DNA of 64,000 nucleotides from Flavobacterium hankyongi (GCF_036840915.1 NZ_CP085725.1:682001-746000), one strand, 5' to 3'; shown: positions 29,763 to 38,231, numbered from the stretch's first letter. A program made the numbers and translations. The notes: generated by a model not told the origin, from the letters alone.

Positions 29763-30938
29763 TTAAGCTCTTTCAATAACAATTGCTGAAGCACCACCAC
29801 CTCCATTGCATATAGCAGCGGCTCCAATTTTTGCATTGTTTTGTTCTAAAACATTAATTAATGTTACAATGATTCTTGCTCCAGAGCATCCTAGAGGATG
29901 TCCTAATGAAACAGCTCCACCATTCACATTTACTTTGTTGTTATCTAAACCTAATATTTTAGCATTTGCTAAACCAACAACAGAGAAAGCTTCGTTAAAC
30001 TCAAAGAAATCAACTTCATCACTATTAATTCCAGCTTTTTTCAAAGCAATTGGTAATGCTTTTGCAGGTGCAGTAGTAAACCATTTTGGCTCCTGAGCAG
30101 CATCTGCATAACTTTTTATATAAGCTAATGGTTTTAAATTAAGTTCATTTGCTTTTTCTTCACTCATTAAAACTAGAGCAGCAGCACCGTCATTAATTGT
30201 AGATGCATTTGCAGCTGTTACTGTACCTTCTTTAGTAAAAACAGCATTTAATGTAGGGATTTTATCTAAACGAACATTAGTATATTCTTCATCTTTAGCA
30301 AAAACAATAGGATCTCCTTTTCTTTGAGGAATGCTTACAGGAACAATTTCGTTATCAAATTTTCCAGCTTCCCACGCCTTTGCAGAACGCTCATACGATT
30401 GAATTGCAAAAGCATCTTGCTCTTCACGAGTTATTTTGTATTCAGTCGCACATAAATCTGCAAAAACACCCATAGCTTGTTGGTCATAAGCATCAACAAG
30501 TCCGTCTTTTTGCATACCGTCTAATAATGTAGCAGGGCCAAATTTTGCTCCGTTTCTCATATGTATATAATGAGGGATTAAGCTCATATTTTCCATACCA
30601 CCAGCAACAACTATTTCAGCATCACCACACATGATGGCTTGAGCGCCCAACATAACAGATTTCATACCAGAAGCACAAACTTTGTTTACAGTTGTACAAG
30701 CAACATCATTTGGTAAACCAGCATAAATAGCTGCTTGTCTTGCAGGAGCCTGTCCAGCACCAGCTTGAACAACATGACCCATATATACTTCGTTAACTAA
30801 AGCAGGATCTAAATTAATTTTATTTAAAGCACCTTTAATTGCAGTGGCACCTAATTGTGGAGCTGATACACTTGACAAAGAACCCATGAAGCTTCCTATA
30901 GGTGTACGAACAGCTGAAACGATTACAACTTTTTTCAT
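29763..30938 (-). CDS. acetyl-CoA C-acyltransferase (thiolase)
   Basis: Thiolase of 391 aa from the ATG at 30938 (MKKVVIVSAVRTPIGSF); a TTG 15 bases upstream gives only a 5-residue extension. The nucleophilic cysteine is in NKVCASGMKSVMLG. The His of FNEAF and the second cysteine in GHPLGCSGARI complete the active site. The C-terminal GGGGASAIVIERA is typical of biosynthetic acetoacetyl-CoA thiolases as well as FadA, so either condensation or beta-oxidation is possible. No fadB-like partner is in the window. It is monocistronic. Confidence 0.9.
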   Translation of the reverse strand: MKKVVIVSAVRTPIGSFMGSLSSVSAPQLGATAIKGALNKINLDPALVNEVYMGHVVQAGAGQAPARQAAIYAGLPNDVACTTVNKVCASGMKSVMLGAQAIMCGDAEIVVAGGMENMSLIPHYIHMRNGAKFGPATLLDGMQKDGLVDAYDQQAMGVFADLCATEYKITREEQDAFAIQSYERSAKAWEAGKFDNEIVPVSIPQRKGDPIVFAKDEEYTNVRLDKIPTLNAVFTKEGTVTAANASTINDGAAALVLMSEEKANELNLKPLAYIKSYADAAQEPKWFTTAPAKALPIALKKAGINSDEVDFFEFNEAFSVVGLANAKILGLDNNKVNVNGGAVSLGHPLGCSGARIIVTLINVLEQNNAKIGAAAICNGGGGASAIVIERA

Positions 30939-31131
30939 TTTGTGGTTTTTCAAAAATTATTTGCGAATTTACTAATTTAAAGACAGATTTCACAGTATGT
31001 TTTTAAATATTAATTCTCCGTAAATTGAAGATTAATTAATTGTTTCAGTAATTTTATATTTTCCTATATAGTTGATTTTTAAATAGTTTTAAAAAACATA
31101 AAAAAATATATTAAAAAAGTGATGAAAAAAG

Positions 31132-31162
31132 TTGGTAATAAAGGAATGATGACTTACATTTG
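31132..31162 (+). promoter_or_regulatory. promoter of the tRNA cluster
   Basis: TTG (31132-31134), 20 bases, then TACATTTG (31155-31162): a perfect match to the Bacteroidetes vegetative promoter. The first tRNA begins 34 bases after it. Confidence 0.8.
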
Positions 31163-31195
31163 CAACCGCAAAAAAGGTCAAGTTCTTTGCAATTA

Positions 31196-31279
31196 GGAGA
31201 GGTGCCGGAGTGGTAACGGAGCAGATTGCTAATCTGTCGACGGGTAACCGTCGCCAGGGTTCGAGTCCCTGTCTCTCCG
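31196..31279 (+). tRNA. tRNA-Ser (GCT)
   Basis: Acceptor GGAGAGG pairs with TCTCTCC; the anticodon loop is TTGCTAA (anticodon GCT). A long variable arm, as in all serine tRNAs, and a TTCGAGT T-loop are present. The discriminator base is G and no CCA is encoded. Confidence 0.95.
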
Positions 31280-31292
31280 CTTTTTTTGTCTT

Positions 31293-31367
31293 CGGGGTGT
31301 AGCGTAGCCCGGTCATCGCGCCTGGTTTGGGACCAGGAGGTCGCAGGTTCGAATCCTGCCACCCCGA
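31293..31367 (+). tRNA. tRNA-Pro (TGG)
   Basis: Acceptor CGGGGTG pairs with CACCCCG; anticodon loop TTTGGGA within stem CCTGG/CCAGG gives anticodon TGG. The T-arm is GCAGG-TTCGAAT-CCTGC, the discriminator is A, and no CCA is encoded. It lies 13 bases after tRNA-Ser. Confidence 0.95.
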
Positions 31368-31402
31368 CAATGATGACAAATTGTTTTAGTTTACTAAAAT
31401 GA

Positions 31403-31476
31403 GGTCCAATAGCTCAGCTGGATAGAGCAACTGCCTTCTAAGCAGTAGGTCTCAGGTTCGAATCCTGATTGGATCA
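31403..31476 (+). tRNA. tRNA-Arg (TCT)
   Basis: Acceptor GGTCCAA pairs with TTGGATC; anticodon stem ACTGC/GCAGT holds loop CTTCTAA, anticodon TCT. The T-arm is TCAGG-TTCGAAT-CCTGA, the discriminator is A, and no CCA is encoded. It is the last tRNA of the cluster. Confidence 0.95.
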
Positions 31477-31481
31477 CAAGT

Positions 31482-31507
31482 AAAAGCCCTTGATATCAAG
31501 GGCTTTT
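31482..31507 (+). terminator. terminator of the tRNA cluster
   Basis: AAAAGCCCTTGA pairs with TCAAGGGCTTTT six bases after tRNA-Arg, followed by a T-rich tract. Confidence 0.85.
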
Positions 31508-31609
31508 GTCGTTTTTATATTTCACTATAAAATTCATTTAAATATATACCAATAGAAAATAGTTGCTTTTGGTATAAAATTTCGGATTTTTTTTGTGGAT
31601 ATGAAATAG

Positions 31610-31635
31610 AAATAAAACTCCTAAAAAGGAGTATT
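31610..31635 (-). terminator. likely terminator of the 31712-33253 gene
   Basis: ACTCCTAAAAAGGAGT is a short perfect hairpin; read on the minus strand it is followed by TTTATTT. It lies 80 bases past the stop codon. The rest of the 31508-31711 gap holds only a TATACCA/TGGTATA inverted repeat (31543-31577). Confidence 0.55.
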
Positions 31636-31711
31636 ATTCTACCGGAACTCATTATTGATTCTTTATTTGAAATTAATAATGATTTATAAAAAGAGAACTA
31701 ATATTTGGCTT

Positions 31712-33253
31712 TTAATTCTCAATAAGAGCCTTTATTTGCTGTAAATGTCGTTCTGTTTGGTATTTATTAAAGTTATCCCATTTTGGAGGTAAACTTGTTT
31801 TTTGCCCATACATAGAATCTAGACAAATATTGTTGTCTTTATACTTATCATGTAAAACCTCTAAAATTTTAAAGAAAAATTCATCTAGCATGACAATACT
31901 TTCAAATTCCGATTTTAGAGCATCATAATTACTGTTTGATGGATGTAGTATTTGTAATAAGTTAAGAACTTCATTTTTTTCAGCTTCATTAATTTTGGTT
32001 AAATAACCTTTTTTTAAGGTTTTGTAAACCAAATTATTCCAAGCTACACTGTCATGTCCCCATTGAACATCAGGTAAATTTAAAGAATGTTCACAAATTA
32101 GTATAATAGAAAAAAGGACATCATTCAGATACTCTGCCGGAAATTCGTCAAAACTTCTGAATTCAAAGCCACTCTGATACATTTTTTCCTGATTAAAATC
32201 AAGGCCCACTTCAGGAAGTAATTCATAGTCCATATCTGATTCAATTCGATCTCTCCACCAAATATTTTCTTCTTTTTCAAATTTTAGAAATTTTCTGAAA
32301 TCATCTACTTTATATGTTAGAATTTTACCCTTTGTCATCGATTTATTAAACGTTCCAACACCTATATAACGCGACATGGCGTTTCTCATTGAACCCAAAG
32401 TAAATTTCTTATCCAAATTATATTCGTTACTTATTACTCCCATTATATCGGGACTTCCAAGTGTTGCTATAAAAAATGGCTCAAACCATTGTAATAGATA
32501 AATAGCATTGAGGTGTGTTGTGTCAAATTTATTGTAATCTATAATTCTGCTGTCTTGAGTTAGGGTAGGTAAAGTAATGTGAAAGTGATATGTACCATTG
32601 TTAAACAAAACCAACTTTTCCTGATTGGTCATGAACATATTAAGTCCATTGTTATATTTAGGAAAATTAAGTTTGCCATTTAATACTGAAGATTCATTGA
32701 TTTTGTCCAGAAATAATTTTTTGGTTGCGTTAAGTTCCTTACACGAATCAATAATTGTTCGATTCTCAAAATATTTGGTTACAAATTCGATTGAATCACC
32801 ATCAAAGTGTACAGATCCCATTGTTTTGTTTCTTTGGGTGATCATGCTTTGAATATTATATGGTTGATCTTCAAGGAAAAGTTCCATAATCGATTTTCCA
32901 AGGTATTCTGGATTTTCAGTTGGTTTTGAGCCTGATTCACTATCTGTTGCATCATTTGATGTTTTTACTTCTGGTAACGTTTTATGTTGATAGTTTACAT
33001 CTAGTTTTTCTAACGAATGACTATTTATCATTCGACTCACTGTATAATTTTTATTCAAATCAAAAGCTTTTTCGAGAACAGGAGCTAAGCTTTCTGGTTT
33101 GTAGCATTTTCTGTAGTCAATGCTGTATCTTTCAAATCCAATTTTTTCTTGTATAAATTCTCCAGAAACAATTAATGGTTCTTCAAATTGCATGTAGGTT
33201 TCGTTTTCTAATCCAATTCCCCAATAATATTTTTTTGTCTCTTTGTTTTTCAT
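31712..33253 (-). CDS. putative GCS-like carboxylate-amine ligase (amidoligase), 513 aa
   Basis: No close family is recognised by name, but the active-site order of glutamine synthetase-fold amide ligases is visible. An ExE strand reads WGIGLENETY (Glu16, Glu18). An acidic strand reads DGDSIEFVT (Asp151, Glu156). GTYHFHITLP has His223 and His225, SMRNAMSRYIGVG an Arg pair (290, 295), and SGFEFRSFDEF the ExR strand (Glu364, Arg366). Such enzymes activate a carboxylate with ATP and join it to an amine, as in glutamate-cysteine ligase. Residues 95-115 look disordered. No signal peptide. The partner gene upstream on the same strand resembles a papain-like amidase. The call is inference from motifs; the substrate is unknown. 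Confidence 0.5.
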   Translation of the reverse strand: MKNKETKKYYWGIGLENETYMQFEEPLIVSGEFIQEKIGFERYSIDYRKCYKPESLAPVLEKAFDLNKNYTVSRMINSHSLEKLDVNYQHKTLPEVKTSNDATDSESGSKPTENPEYLGKSIMELFLEDQPYNIQSMITQRNKTMGSVHFDGDSIEFVTKYFENRTIIDSCKELNATKKLFLDKINESSVLNGKLNFPKYNNGLNMFMTNQEKLVLFNNGTYHFHITLPTLTQDSRIIDYNKFDTTHLNAIYLLQWFEPFFIATLGSPDIMGVISNEYNLDKKFTLGSMRNAMSRYIGVGTFNKSMTKGKILTYKVDDFRKFLKFEKEENIWWRDRIESDMDYELLPEVGLDFNQEKMYQSGFEFRSFDEFPAEYLNDVLFSIILICEHSLNLPDVQWGHDSVAWNNLVYKTLKKGYLTKINEAEKNEVLNLLQILHPSNSNYDALKSEFESIVMLDEFFFKILEVLHDKYKDNNICLDSMYGQKTSLPPKWDNFNKYQTERHLQQIKALIEN

Positions 33254-33641
33254 TTATACTAATTTTCGTTTTTAAGATTAATTATATTTTAATGTTTTTA
33301 TTCAGAAATATAGATTCATTAGATTAAAAATCAGTGACAGAAAATCTCATAATGAGTAAGCATGTTTTTGCCTCCATTAAAAAAGTTTAAGTCTGTTTTA
33401 AAAATTTAGGAATTTCTATTTTAGAAAATTTGCACTTGTATCAACTGAAAGATTGATAAAAAATAAAATTGTGATTAATCACTTTTATATCAATAATTTA
33501 AGAAGAAGAATGGTGAGATTCTAACTTTCAACATTCATGGTTTTTCTAAGTTGCAAAAGTAGTTTTTTATTATCTTATTTCCAAGTAGTTAATATTGAGA
33601 ATCAATTTTTTTTGATGTTGAAAAAATTAGCCTGATTATGC
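33254..33641. other. 388-bp spacer with a promoter and small palindromes
   Basis: No protein-coding frame of note; the longest minus-strand frame with an ATG is about 17 codons. It contains a predicted minus-strand promoter (33554-33584), so the ligase mRNA would carry a leader of about 290 bases. The leader includes the perfect palindrome GTGATTAATCAC (33471-33482) and an inverted repeat TATCAA/TTGATA (33439-33458). Confidence 0.5.
33554..33584 (-). promoter_or_regulatory. predicted promoter for the amidoligase-like gene
   Basis: On the minus strand TTG (33584-33582), 20 bases, then TACTTTTG (33561-33554), matching the Bacteroidetes consensus exactly. It points toward the gene starting at 33253, about 300 bases away. 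Confidence 0.55.
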
Positions 33642-34364
33642 TTATTCATGGTAATAAAATACATAAGAGGAATACAATTCGTCATTCCACCAATCCTTCC
33701 TAACTTCAGAAAAATAGTTGTAATTAATCTTTCCTGCTTGCGATTGTAGTGGATAAATTACTATGCCGTTTTCTCGATAAGCTTTATGTAAATTCGTCTC
33801 AGGTACAACAGGTACAATATGCCCAGAAAGGCCTTTTTCTTTTCTTTTAGCACAAATTATCCCAATACCACCTTCAGTATTTACTTTATTTTGAATTTCA
33901 TCAGCTGTGAACATTCTTTTCCAACCAAAACTTGCTCCCCATTCTAAGAACCAATCGTGTATTGCACTCGAATAAATACGATCAACAGTTTGTTCAAAAA
34001 CAGCTTCTACTTCCTGTCCCATCATTATCTTTTCTAGAGACTCATCTGTCCACCAAACTGTTGGAAGGTATACTTTGGAGAAATAGCAATAATCATAAGA
34101 GTAAACATTGCAATATGTATCTTCTACCGTTCGTTGATATCTAAGATTTTCAGCTACATTCAATTTATTTATTAATTGTTCTATGCTTTCCTTTTTACTT
34201 GTTGGGCTTTCTAAATTTCTAAACGGAATACTAGAATCTCCAAGAGGTTTTTCTTTCATTTCCATAGAATCTAATCGAGATGCTGGATCGGGCAATAAAT
34301 CAGCTTTCCTAATCAAATTATTTGGTATTGGATTATTTTGTAGAGATACAGTATGTTTTTCCAT
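33642..34364 (-). CDS. putative papain-like (NlpC/CHAP-type) amidase, 240 aa
   Basis: Unnamed protein. The N-terminal 75 residues are Pro/Ser/Asn-rich and probably disordered. The rest fits a circularly compact papain-like amidase: Cys85 in EDTYCNVYSYD follows the T-x-C-N pattern common in CHAP-type domains. His182 in LSGHIVPVVPE follows the GH-x-x-x-V-x-P pattern, and Gln207/Gln209 in PLQSQAGK could be the third polar residue. TFGW-like and DEIQNKV segments lie between. There is no signal peptide, so it would act in the cytosol or be exported by another route. It is followed by the amidoligase-like gene on the same strand. Family placement is inference. Confidence 0.45.
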   Translation of the reverse strand: MEKHTVSLQNNPIPNNLIRKADLLPDPASRLDSMEMKEKPLGDSSIPFRNLESPTSKKESIEQLINKLNVAENLRYQRTVEDTYCNVYSYDYCYFSKVYLPTVWWTDESLEKIMMGQEVEAVFEQTVDRIYSSAIHDWFLEWGASFGWKRMFTADEIQNKVNTEGGIGIICAKRKEKGLSGHIVPVVPETNLHKAYRENGIVIYPLQSQAGKINYNYFSEVRKDWWNDELYSSYVFYYHE

Positions 34365-34564
34365 CTTGATAACTAAAATTAATTTATTTAAGATTACAGG
34401 ATTAGCTATTTGTATAACGCAATTTTATCAAACAAGGGGGTAAATATATGAATTTTAAATTTCTCAAAGAGTTTTGAAAATAGACAAATGAGAGAAAAAT
34501 ATTGAATAGAATTTATTTGTTTGTTGTCTCTGTTTTTTAATTAAACTTAGTTCATTATTATTAA

Positions 34565-34572
34565 TAAATTTG
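34565..34572 (+). promoter_or_regulatory. predicted promoter (-7 box) of the VanX-like gene
   Basis: TAAATTTG, an exact TAnnTTTG match, 50 bases before the start codon at 34623. No good TTG lies at the -33 position. I found nothing else in the 34365-34622 gap. Confidence 0.4.
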
Positions 34573-34622
34573 AATTTTATAATTCCAATTTTTTGACTAA
34601 ATTTCCTAAAAAGAATTATTAA

Positions 34623-35306
34623 ATGAAATTAAAAAGAATGCTAGCTTCAATTTACATTTTTACTTTGTTTTCATGCAAAACAGCAACTAATACAAATTTG
34701 ATTGCTGAATCAACTTTTTCCAAAAGTAATGATATTAGTATGCTAAATAAGTTAGTAAATGATTCAGTTTTTGTAAATCTTTCGGATTATAGCAAAGATT
34801 TTATTCTTGATATGAAATATGCGACAGATGATAATTTTCTTAAATCAAAAGTTTATGATTGCGGTTCTTGTTATTTGAGAAGTAAAACGATAAAATCGCT
34901 AGTAGAAGCAAATAAAGAGTTCATTAAAAAAGGATACAAAATAAAATTGTTTGATTGTTATCGTCCTTTAGATGTGCAAAAAAGAATGTGGGAAATAGTT
35001 CCTAATGCAACTTATGTAGCTAATCCCAAGAGAGGTTCAATACATAATAGAGGAGGAGCTGTTGACATTACTTTGGTTGACAAAAATGGAAAGGAGTTAG
35101 ATATGGGTACAAAATTTGATCATTTTGGTCCTGAATCCTCACATTTTTTTTCGAATTTATCCTCTGAAGTAATAAAAAATAGAAAAATGTTAAAAAAAAT
35201 AATGCTTAAATACGGTTTTGAATCTTTTGATTCAGAGTGGTGGCATTATAATTTAACTGATGCTAAAAAGGATAAACTTTCAAATTTTAATTGGGAGTGT
35301 GATTAG
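34623..35306 (+). CDS. D-alanyl-D-alanine dipeptidase, VanX/DdpX-like lipoprotein
   Basis: M15D zinc dipeptidase of 227 aa that should split D-Ala-D-Ala. The N-terminus is a lipoprotein signal, LFSC with Cys18 as lipidation site, so it is anchored to the envelope. Zinc ligands and catalytic residues are recognisable in SIHNRGGAVDI (SxHxxGxAxD) and SEWWHYN (ExxWH). The YDCGSCYLR and LFDCYRPLDVQ segments match VanX homologues. In bacteria without vancomycin resistance such enzymes salvage D-Ala from peptidoglycan turnover. No vanH or vanA partner is nearby, so resistance is unlikely. It neighbours the amidase/amidoligase pair and is divergent from it. Confidence 0.88.
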   Translation: MKLKRMLASIYIFTLFSCKTATNTNLIAESTFSKSNDISMLNKLVNDSVFVNLSDYSKDFILDMKYATDDNFLKSKVYDCGSCYLRSKTIKSLVEANKEFIKKGYKIKLFDCYRPLDVQKRMWEIVPNATYVANPKRGSIHNRGGAVDITLVDKNGKELDMGTKFDHFGPESSHFFSNLSSEVIKNRKMLKKIMLKYGFESFDSEWWHYNLTDAKKDKLSNFNWECD

Positions 35307-35308
35307 TT

Positions 35309-35878
35309 TTATTGTTCGATACAGTGGAAGTAATCAATAAAGAATAAAGAAGGTTTTGTCTTAGACGCAACTTTTTCTGATACCAGCTCCTTTTGAAGAA
35401 AATATTCTTTTTCTTCATTGGCAAATCTAATTTTCATCAACATTATTGGTGAATTTTTTAAATCTTCAAAGTCATTTTTTACAAACAAAAAGTTTGCGTC
35501 CAATATTCTGTTATTTTCCTTATCAACAGAATTGTAAATTAAATTATCACATTTATTTTCATTAGCGATTAAAGTATAAATTTTGCCACTATTTAGTTGT
35601 AAAAAAATTCTAGACTTTTCATCAATACATTTTGGATTAATAAAATCTTTGTCTTTTTGTATAATTTGAAGCTTTAAAATAGGTGTTCCGTTATCAACAG
35701 CCAAAGTAAAAAATACTAATTCTTTTGAGTTACCAAATACTTTCTCATAGACCAGATTAGTTTTTGTTTCTTTATAATTTCCTAAAGAGTCATTAATGTT
35801 TACATCATATTCACATTTTTTTTGAGAAAAAGCAACTGATTGAATTAGTAAAGCTATTGTAATAATATAGAAACGCAT
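35309..35878 (-). CDS. secreted protein of unknown function, 189 aa
   Basis: Signal peptide MRFYIITIALLIQSVAFS followed by Gln at the mature N-terminus. The mature part looks like a small beta-rich domain with one central segment, RIFLQLNSGKIYTLIANE, and two or three scattered cysteines. I recognise no family. It starts 4 bases after the methyltransferase stop and is the last gene of a three-gene operon. It converges on the VanX-like gene with only 2 bases between the stops. Confidence 0.7.
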   Translation of the reverse strand: MRFYIITIALLIQSVAFSQKKCEYDVNINDSLGNYKETKTNLVYEKVFGNSKELVFFTLAVDNGTPILKLQIIQKDKDFINPKCIDEKSRIFLQLNSGKIYTLIANENKCDNLIYNSVDKENNRILDANFLFVKNDFEDLKNSPIMLMKIRFANEEKEYFLQKELVSEKVASKTKPSLFFIDYFHCIEQ

Positions 35879-35882
35879 TTTT

Positions 35883-37061
35883 TTAAATTTTGTCGCAAAT
35901 TAAAACAATTTTGCGATTAGTTTTATCTGTCGTAAAAAAAGAATATAGTTCTCCTCCGTCTTTTATTTTCCATTTTTTTCGAAGTTCTTCTACACTTTCT
36001 GGAAAATTTCGTGTAGTAATATTGGCTTTTAGATTCATTAAAGACTCCTTCATATTAGCCTTGTTGTATTCAAATGTTTGATTGATCTTAAAGCTCCTTC
36101 CAGGGAATTTAATTAACTCTTCTGATGTATATAAATGGGAGTGCTGCTGTAGTTTTGATAAATTATATTTAATGGCTACGTTATTGAACCCTCCAGATTT
36201 TAAAATTGCACTATTAGGTTCGTAAAGATATTTTTTTGGTTCAGAAAAGGTTGGTAAATCATCATTGCTAACTAAATCAAAGTCAAAAATTTCGTCCTTA
36301 TCTTTAGAGATGTTTATTGTTTTTATTTTTTGACCTCCAAGAAAATTCTTTTTAAGTATCCATAAAAGCTCTTTCACTTCATTATTGATGGCTACAACGT
36401 GAATTTCTGAAACGTTTTTTAATTCTGACAAACCAGCAGATATATCCAGAAGAGGAGCAGTTTTAATCAAGATGTTATCAGAAAAAGTAAAATATAAATC
36501 CAAATTTTCTGGGACGTTTGGTAAACAATCTTTAAGCATGAAAACTTTCCCTTTTGCCTCGTTTCTTCTTGAAGGGTCTATATAAATCCAATCAAATTTT
36601 GAATTTAAATTTTTAAGAATATCTAAACTATCACCCTTGTAAAATTCAATATTTTCAACAGAAAGAGATAAAAAATTGTTTTTTACAATTTCATGTAATT
36701 CTTGATTTAATTCACAATGAACTACTTTAAAAAAAACTTTAGAAAAATAATAATCATCTATTCCAAAACCACCTGTTAAATCAATTATTGAATCACCTGA
36801 AATTAATTTTGCTTTATAATTTGCAGTTATTTCAGAAGAGGTTTGTTCAATAGATATTTTACTCGGATAAATAATATTATTAGTATTAAACCATGTTGGG
36901 AGTTTTGTTTTGGCTTTTGCTTTAGATGCAATTTGAGTTAGAATTTCTGTCCATGAAATTTCTGGAAACGGGTTCTTTAATAAAGCAATTTTAGAAAAAT
37001 TAGCTTCTAATGATTCGTTTATAAATTTTTGGACTTCAGACTTGAGTAAATCTTTATTCAA
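35883..37061 (-). CDS. class I SAM-dependent methyltransferase with THUMP-like domain
   Basis: A 392-aa Rossmann-fold methyltransferase. The SAM motif I is IIDLTGGFGIDDYYFS, the acidic motif II is VVHCELNQ, and motif IV is DWIYIDPSRRNEAKG. The C-terminal about 120 residues match the THUMP-like domain seen in this Bacteroidetes family. The resemblance to RNA-modifying enzymes (the THUMP fold binds tRNA or rRNA) suggests a nucleic acid substrate, but DPSRR is not a classic NPPY amino-MTase motif. The gene lies 2 bases after the AI-2E family gene, so they are probably one operon. Confidence 0.8.
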   Translation of the reverse strand: MNKDLLKSEVQKFINESLEANFSKIALLKNPFPEISWTEILTQIASKAKAKTKLPTWFNTNNIIYPSKISIEQTSSEITANYKAKLISGDSIIDLTGGFGIDDYYFSKVFFKVVHCELNQELHEIVKNNFLSLSVENIEFYKGDSLDILKNLNSKFDWIYIDPSRRNEAKGKVFMLKDCLPNVPENLDLYFTFSDNILIKTAPLLDISAGLSELKNVSEIHVVAINNEVKELLWILKKNFLGGQKIKTINISKDKDEIFDFDLVSNDDLPTFSEPKKYLYEPNSAILKSGGFNNVAIKYNLSKLQQHSHLYTSEELIKFPGRSFKINQTFEYNKANMKESLMNLKANITTRNFPESVEELRKKWKIKDGGELYSFFTTDKTNRKIVLICDKI

Positions 37062-37063
37062 AG

Positions 37064-38152
37064 TTATAAATCTTTGGTTAATGATTGTATGATTCGGTTT
37101 TCAGGTAGGAATTCTTTTCCTACAACTTTTAAAATTGTATATACTGGAACAGCTATTATCATTCCTAATATTCCAAACAAAAAGCCAAAAATAAGTATTA
37201 TTAAAAATATTTCAAGTGGATGTGATTTTGTACTATTTGAAAAAATATAAGGTTGACTTATGTTGTTGTCAATAAATTGAACTGCGAAAAATCCAATCAT
37301 AACATAAATAGTTGTCATTAACATTTCATGAGTAAATGTTCCTGTGAAATTTCCTAGTAGTGTCAGAATTACAGCTAAAACAGTTCCAATTAGTGGTCCC
37401 ACATAAGGAATTATATTTAAAAAAGCGCATAAAAAAGCAATGATAAATGCATTTTCTACACCAAAAACAAGTAAAACAATCAAGTATAAAATAAAGATTA
37501 TAAATAGTTGCAGTAAAATTCCTAAAAAATATCTTGAAAGAAGAACGTTGATTTGAGATACTGAATTTAATATTTTTTCTTCATGCTCATCTGGAAGTAT
37601 ATATTTAAATATTTTCAAGAATATAACTCGTTCTTTCAAAAAGAAAAAAGTAATAAAAAAAACAGAGGCTAATCCCATTCCTATATTACTAATGGTATTG
37701 AGAGTGTTGTTTAAAAAATCTGAAAGAAAATTAAAATTTAATTTGGAAATTAAATTGTATTCCTTCATTAATTTACTTCCGTTTACTCCTCTGTTATCTA
37801 AAAAACTTTTTATTTGGATTGTCAGTTCATTAATTTGTGATTGTAATGCATTAGAATCTAATAAGGATAATTTTTGTCCTTGTGTGGTTATTAATGGAAT
37901 GAACATCATTATAAATCCAAAAATAATTAATCCATAAAATAATAAAGTAAAAACAACAGCGGTAGTAAGTTTAAATTTTAATTTTTTTCTTAAAAAATCA
38001 ACAATTGGAGTTCCTATCATTGACAATATTATAGAAACTAAAATGTATGCTATAACAAGTTGGATTTTATATAGAAAATAAATGATAACCGAAATAAGTG
38101 CAAGTATTAAAACAGCACGAACAATACCATTAGCAATTGCTTTTGAATTCAT
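37064..38152 (-). CDS. AI-2E family (PerM-like) transporter
   Basis: A 362-aa membrane protein. I choose the ATG at 38152 (MNSKAIANGIVRAVLILA). An upstream in-frame extension of 41 codons would run through the neighbouring terminator. It shows seven to eight transmembrane segments, two at the N-terminus, then a soluble region (about 105-160), then the conserved pore region. The family signature NIIPYVGPLIG and the late segment FLFGILGMIIAVPVYTILKV are present. Family members have been linked to AI-2 export or Na+/H+ exchange; the substrate here is unknown. First gene of an operon with the methyltransferase and a secreted protein. Confidence 0.85.
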   Translation of the reverse strand: MNSKAIANGIVRAVLILALISVIIYFLYKIQLVIAYILVSIILSMIGTPIVDFLRKKLKFKLTTAVVFTLLFYGLIIFGFIMMFIPLITTQGQKLSLLDSNALQSQINELTIQIKSFLDNRGVNGSKLMKEYNLISKLNFNFLSDFLNNTLNTISNIGMGLASVFFITFFFLKERVIFLKIFKYILPDEHEEKILNSVSQINVLLSRYFLGILLQLFIIFILYLIVLLVFGVENAFIIAFLCAFLNIIPYVGPLIGTVLAVILTLLGNFTGTFTHEMLMTTIYVMIGFFAVQFIDNNISQPYIFSNSTKSHPLEIFLIILIFGFLFGILGMIIAVPVYTILKVVGKEFLPENRIIQSLTKDL

Positions 38153-38185
38153 TTGTGAATGATTTAAGAAACGAATATAATAAAA

Positions 38186-38210
38186 AAACTCGCTACTATG
38201 AGCGAGTTTT
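38186..38210 (-). terminator. terminator of the first M43 gene
   Basis: AAAACTCGCT and AGCGAGTTTT pair around a 5-base loop, 22 bases after the gene's stop on the minus strand. The stem sequence is the same as at 39442-39466. Confidence 0.85.
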
Positions 38211-38231
38211 ATCATATTATATTTACAAAGA

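Noticed and set aside
31089..31379. Minus-strand open frames of 83-96 codons across the tRNA cluster
   Set aside because: They are antisense to three well-formed tRNA genes and exist only because tRNA sequence happens to be open; such frames are a well-known false call.
31477..31711. Integration site of a mobile island beside the tRNA cluster
   Set aside because: The tRNA genes are intact, but I found no integrase, no direct repeat of a tRNA 3' end and no mobility gene in 31-35 kb.
33439..33482. Riboswitch in the ligase leader
   Set aside because: Only short isolated inverted repeats are present; no known aptamer core can be recognised.
34623..35306. Vancomycin resistance gene
   Set aside because: VanX-like sequence alone does not give resistance; no vanH or vanA ligase is nearby, the protein is a lipoprotein, and Gram-negative outer membranes block the drug anyway.
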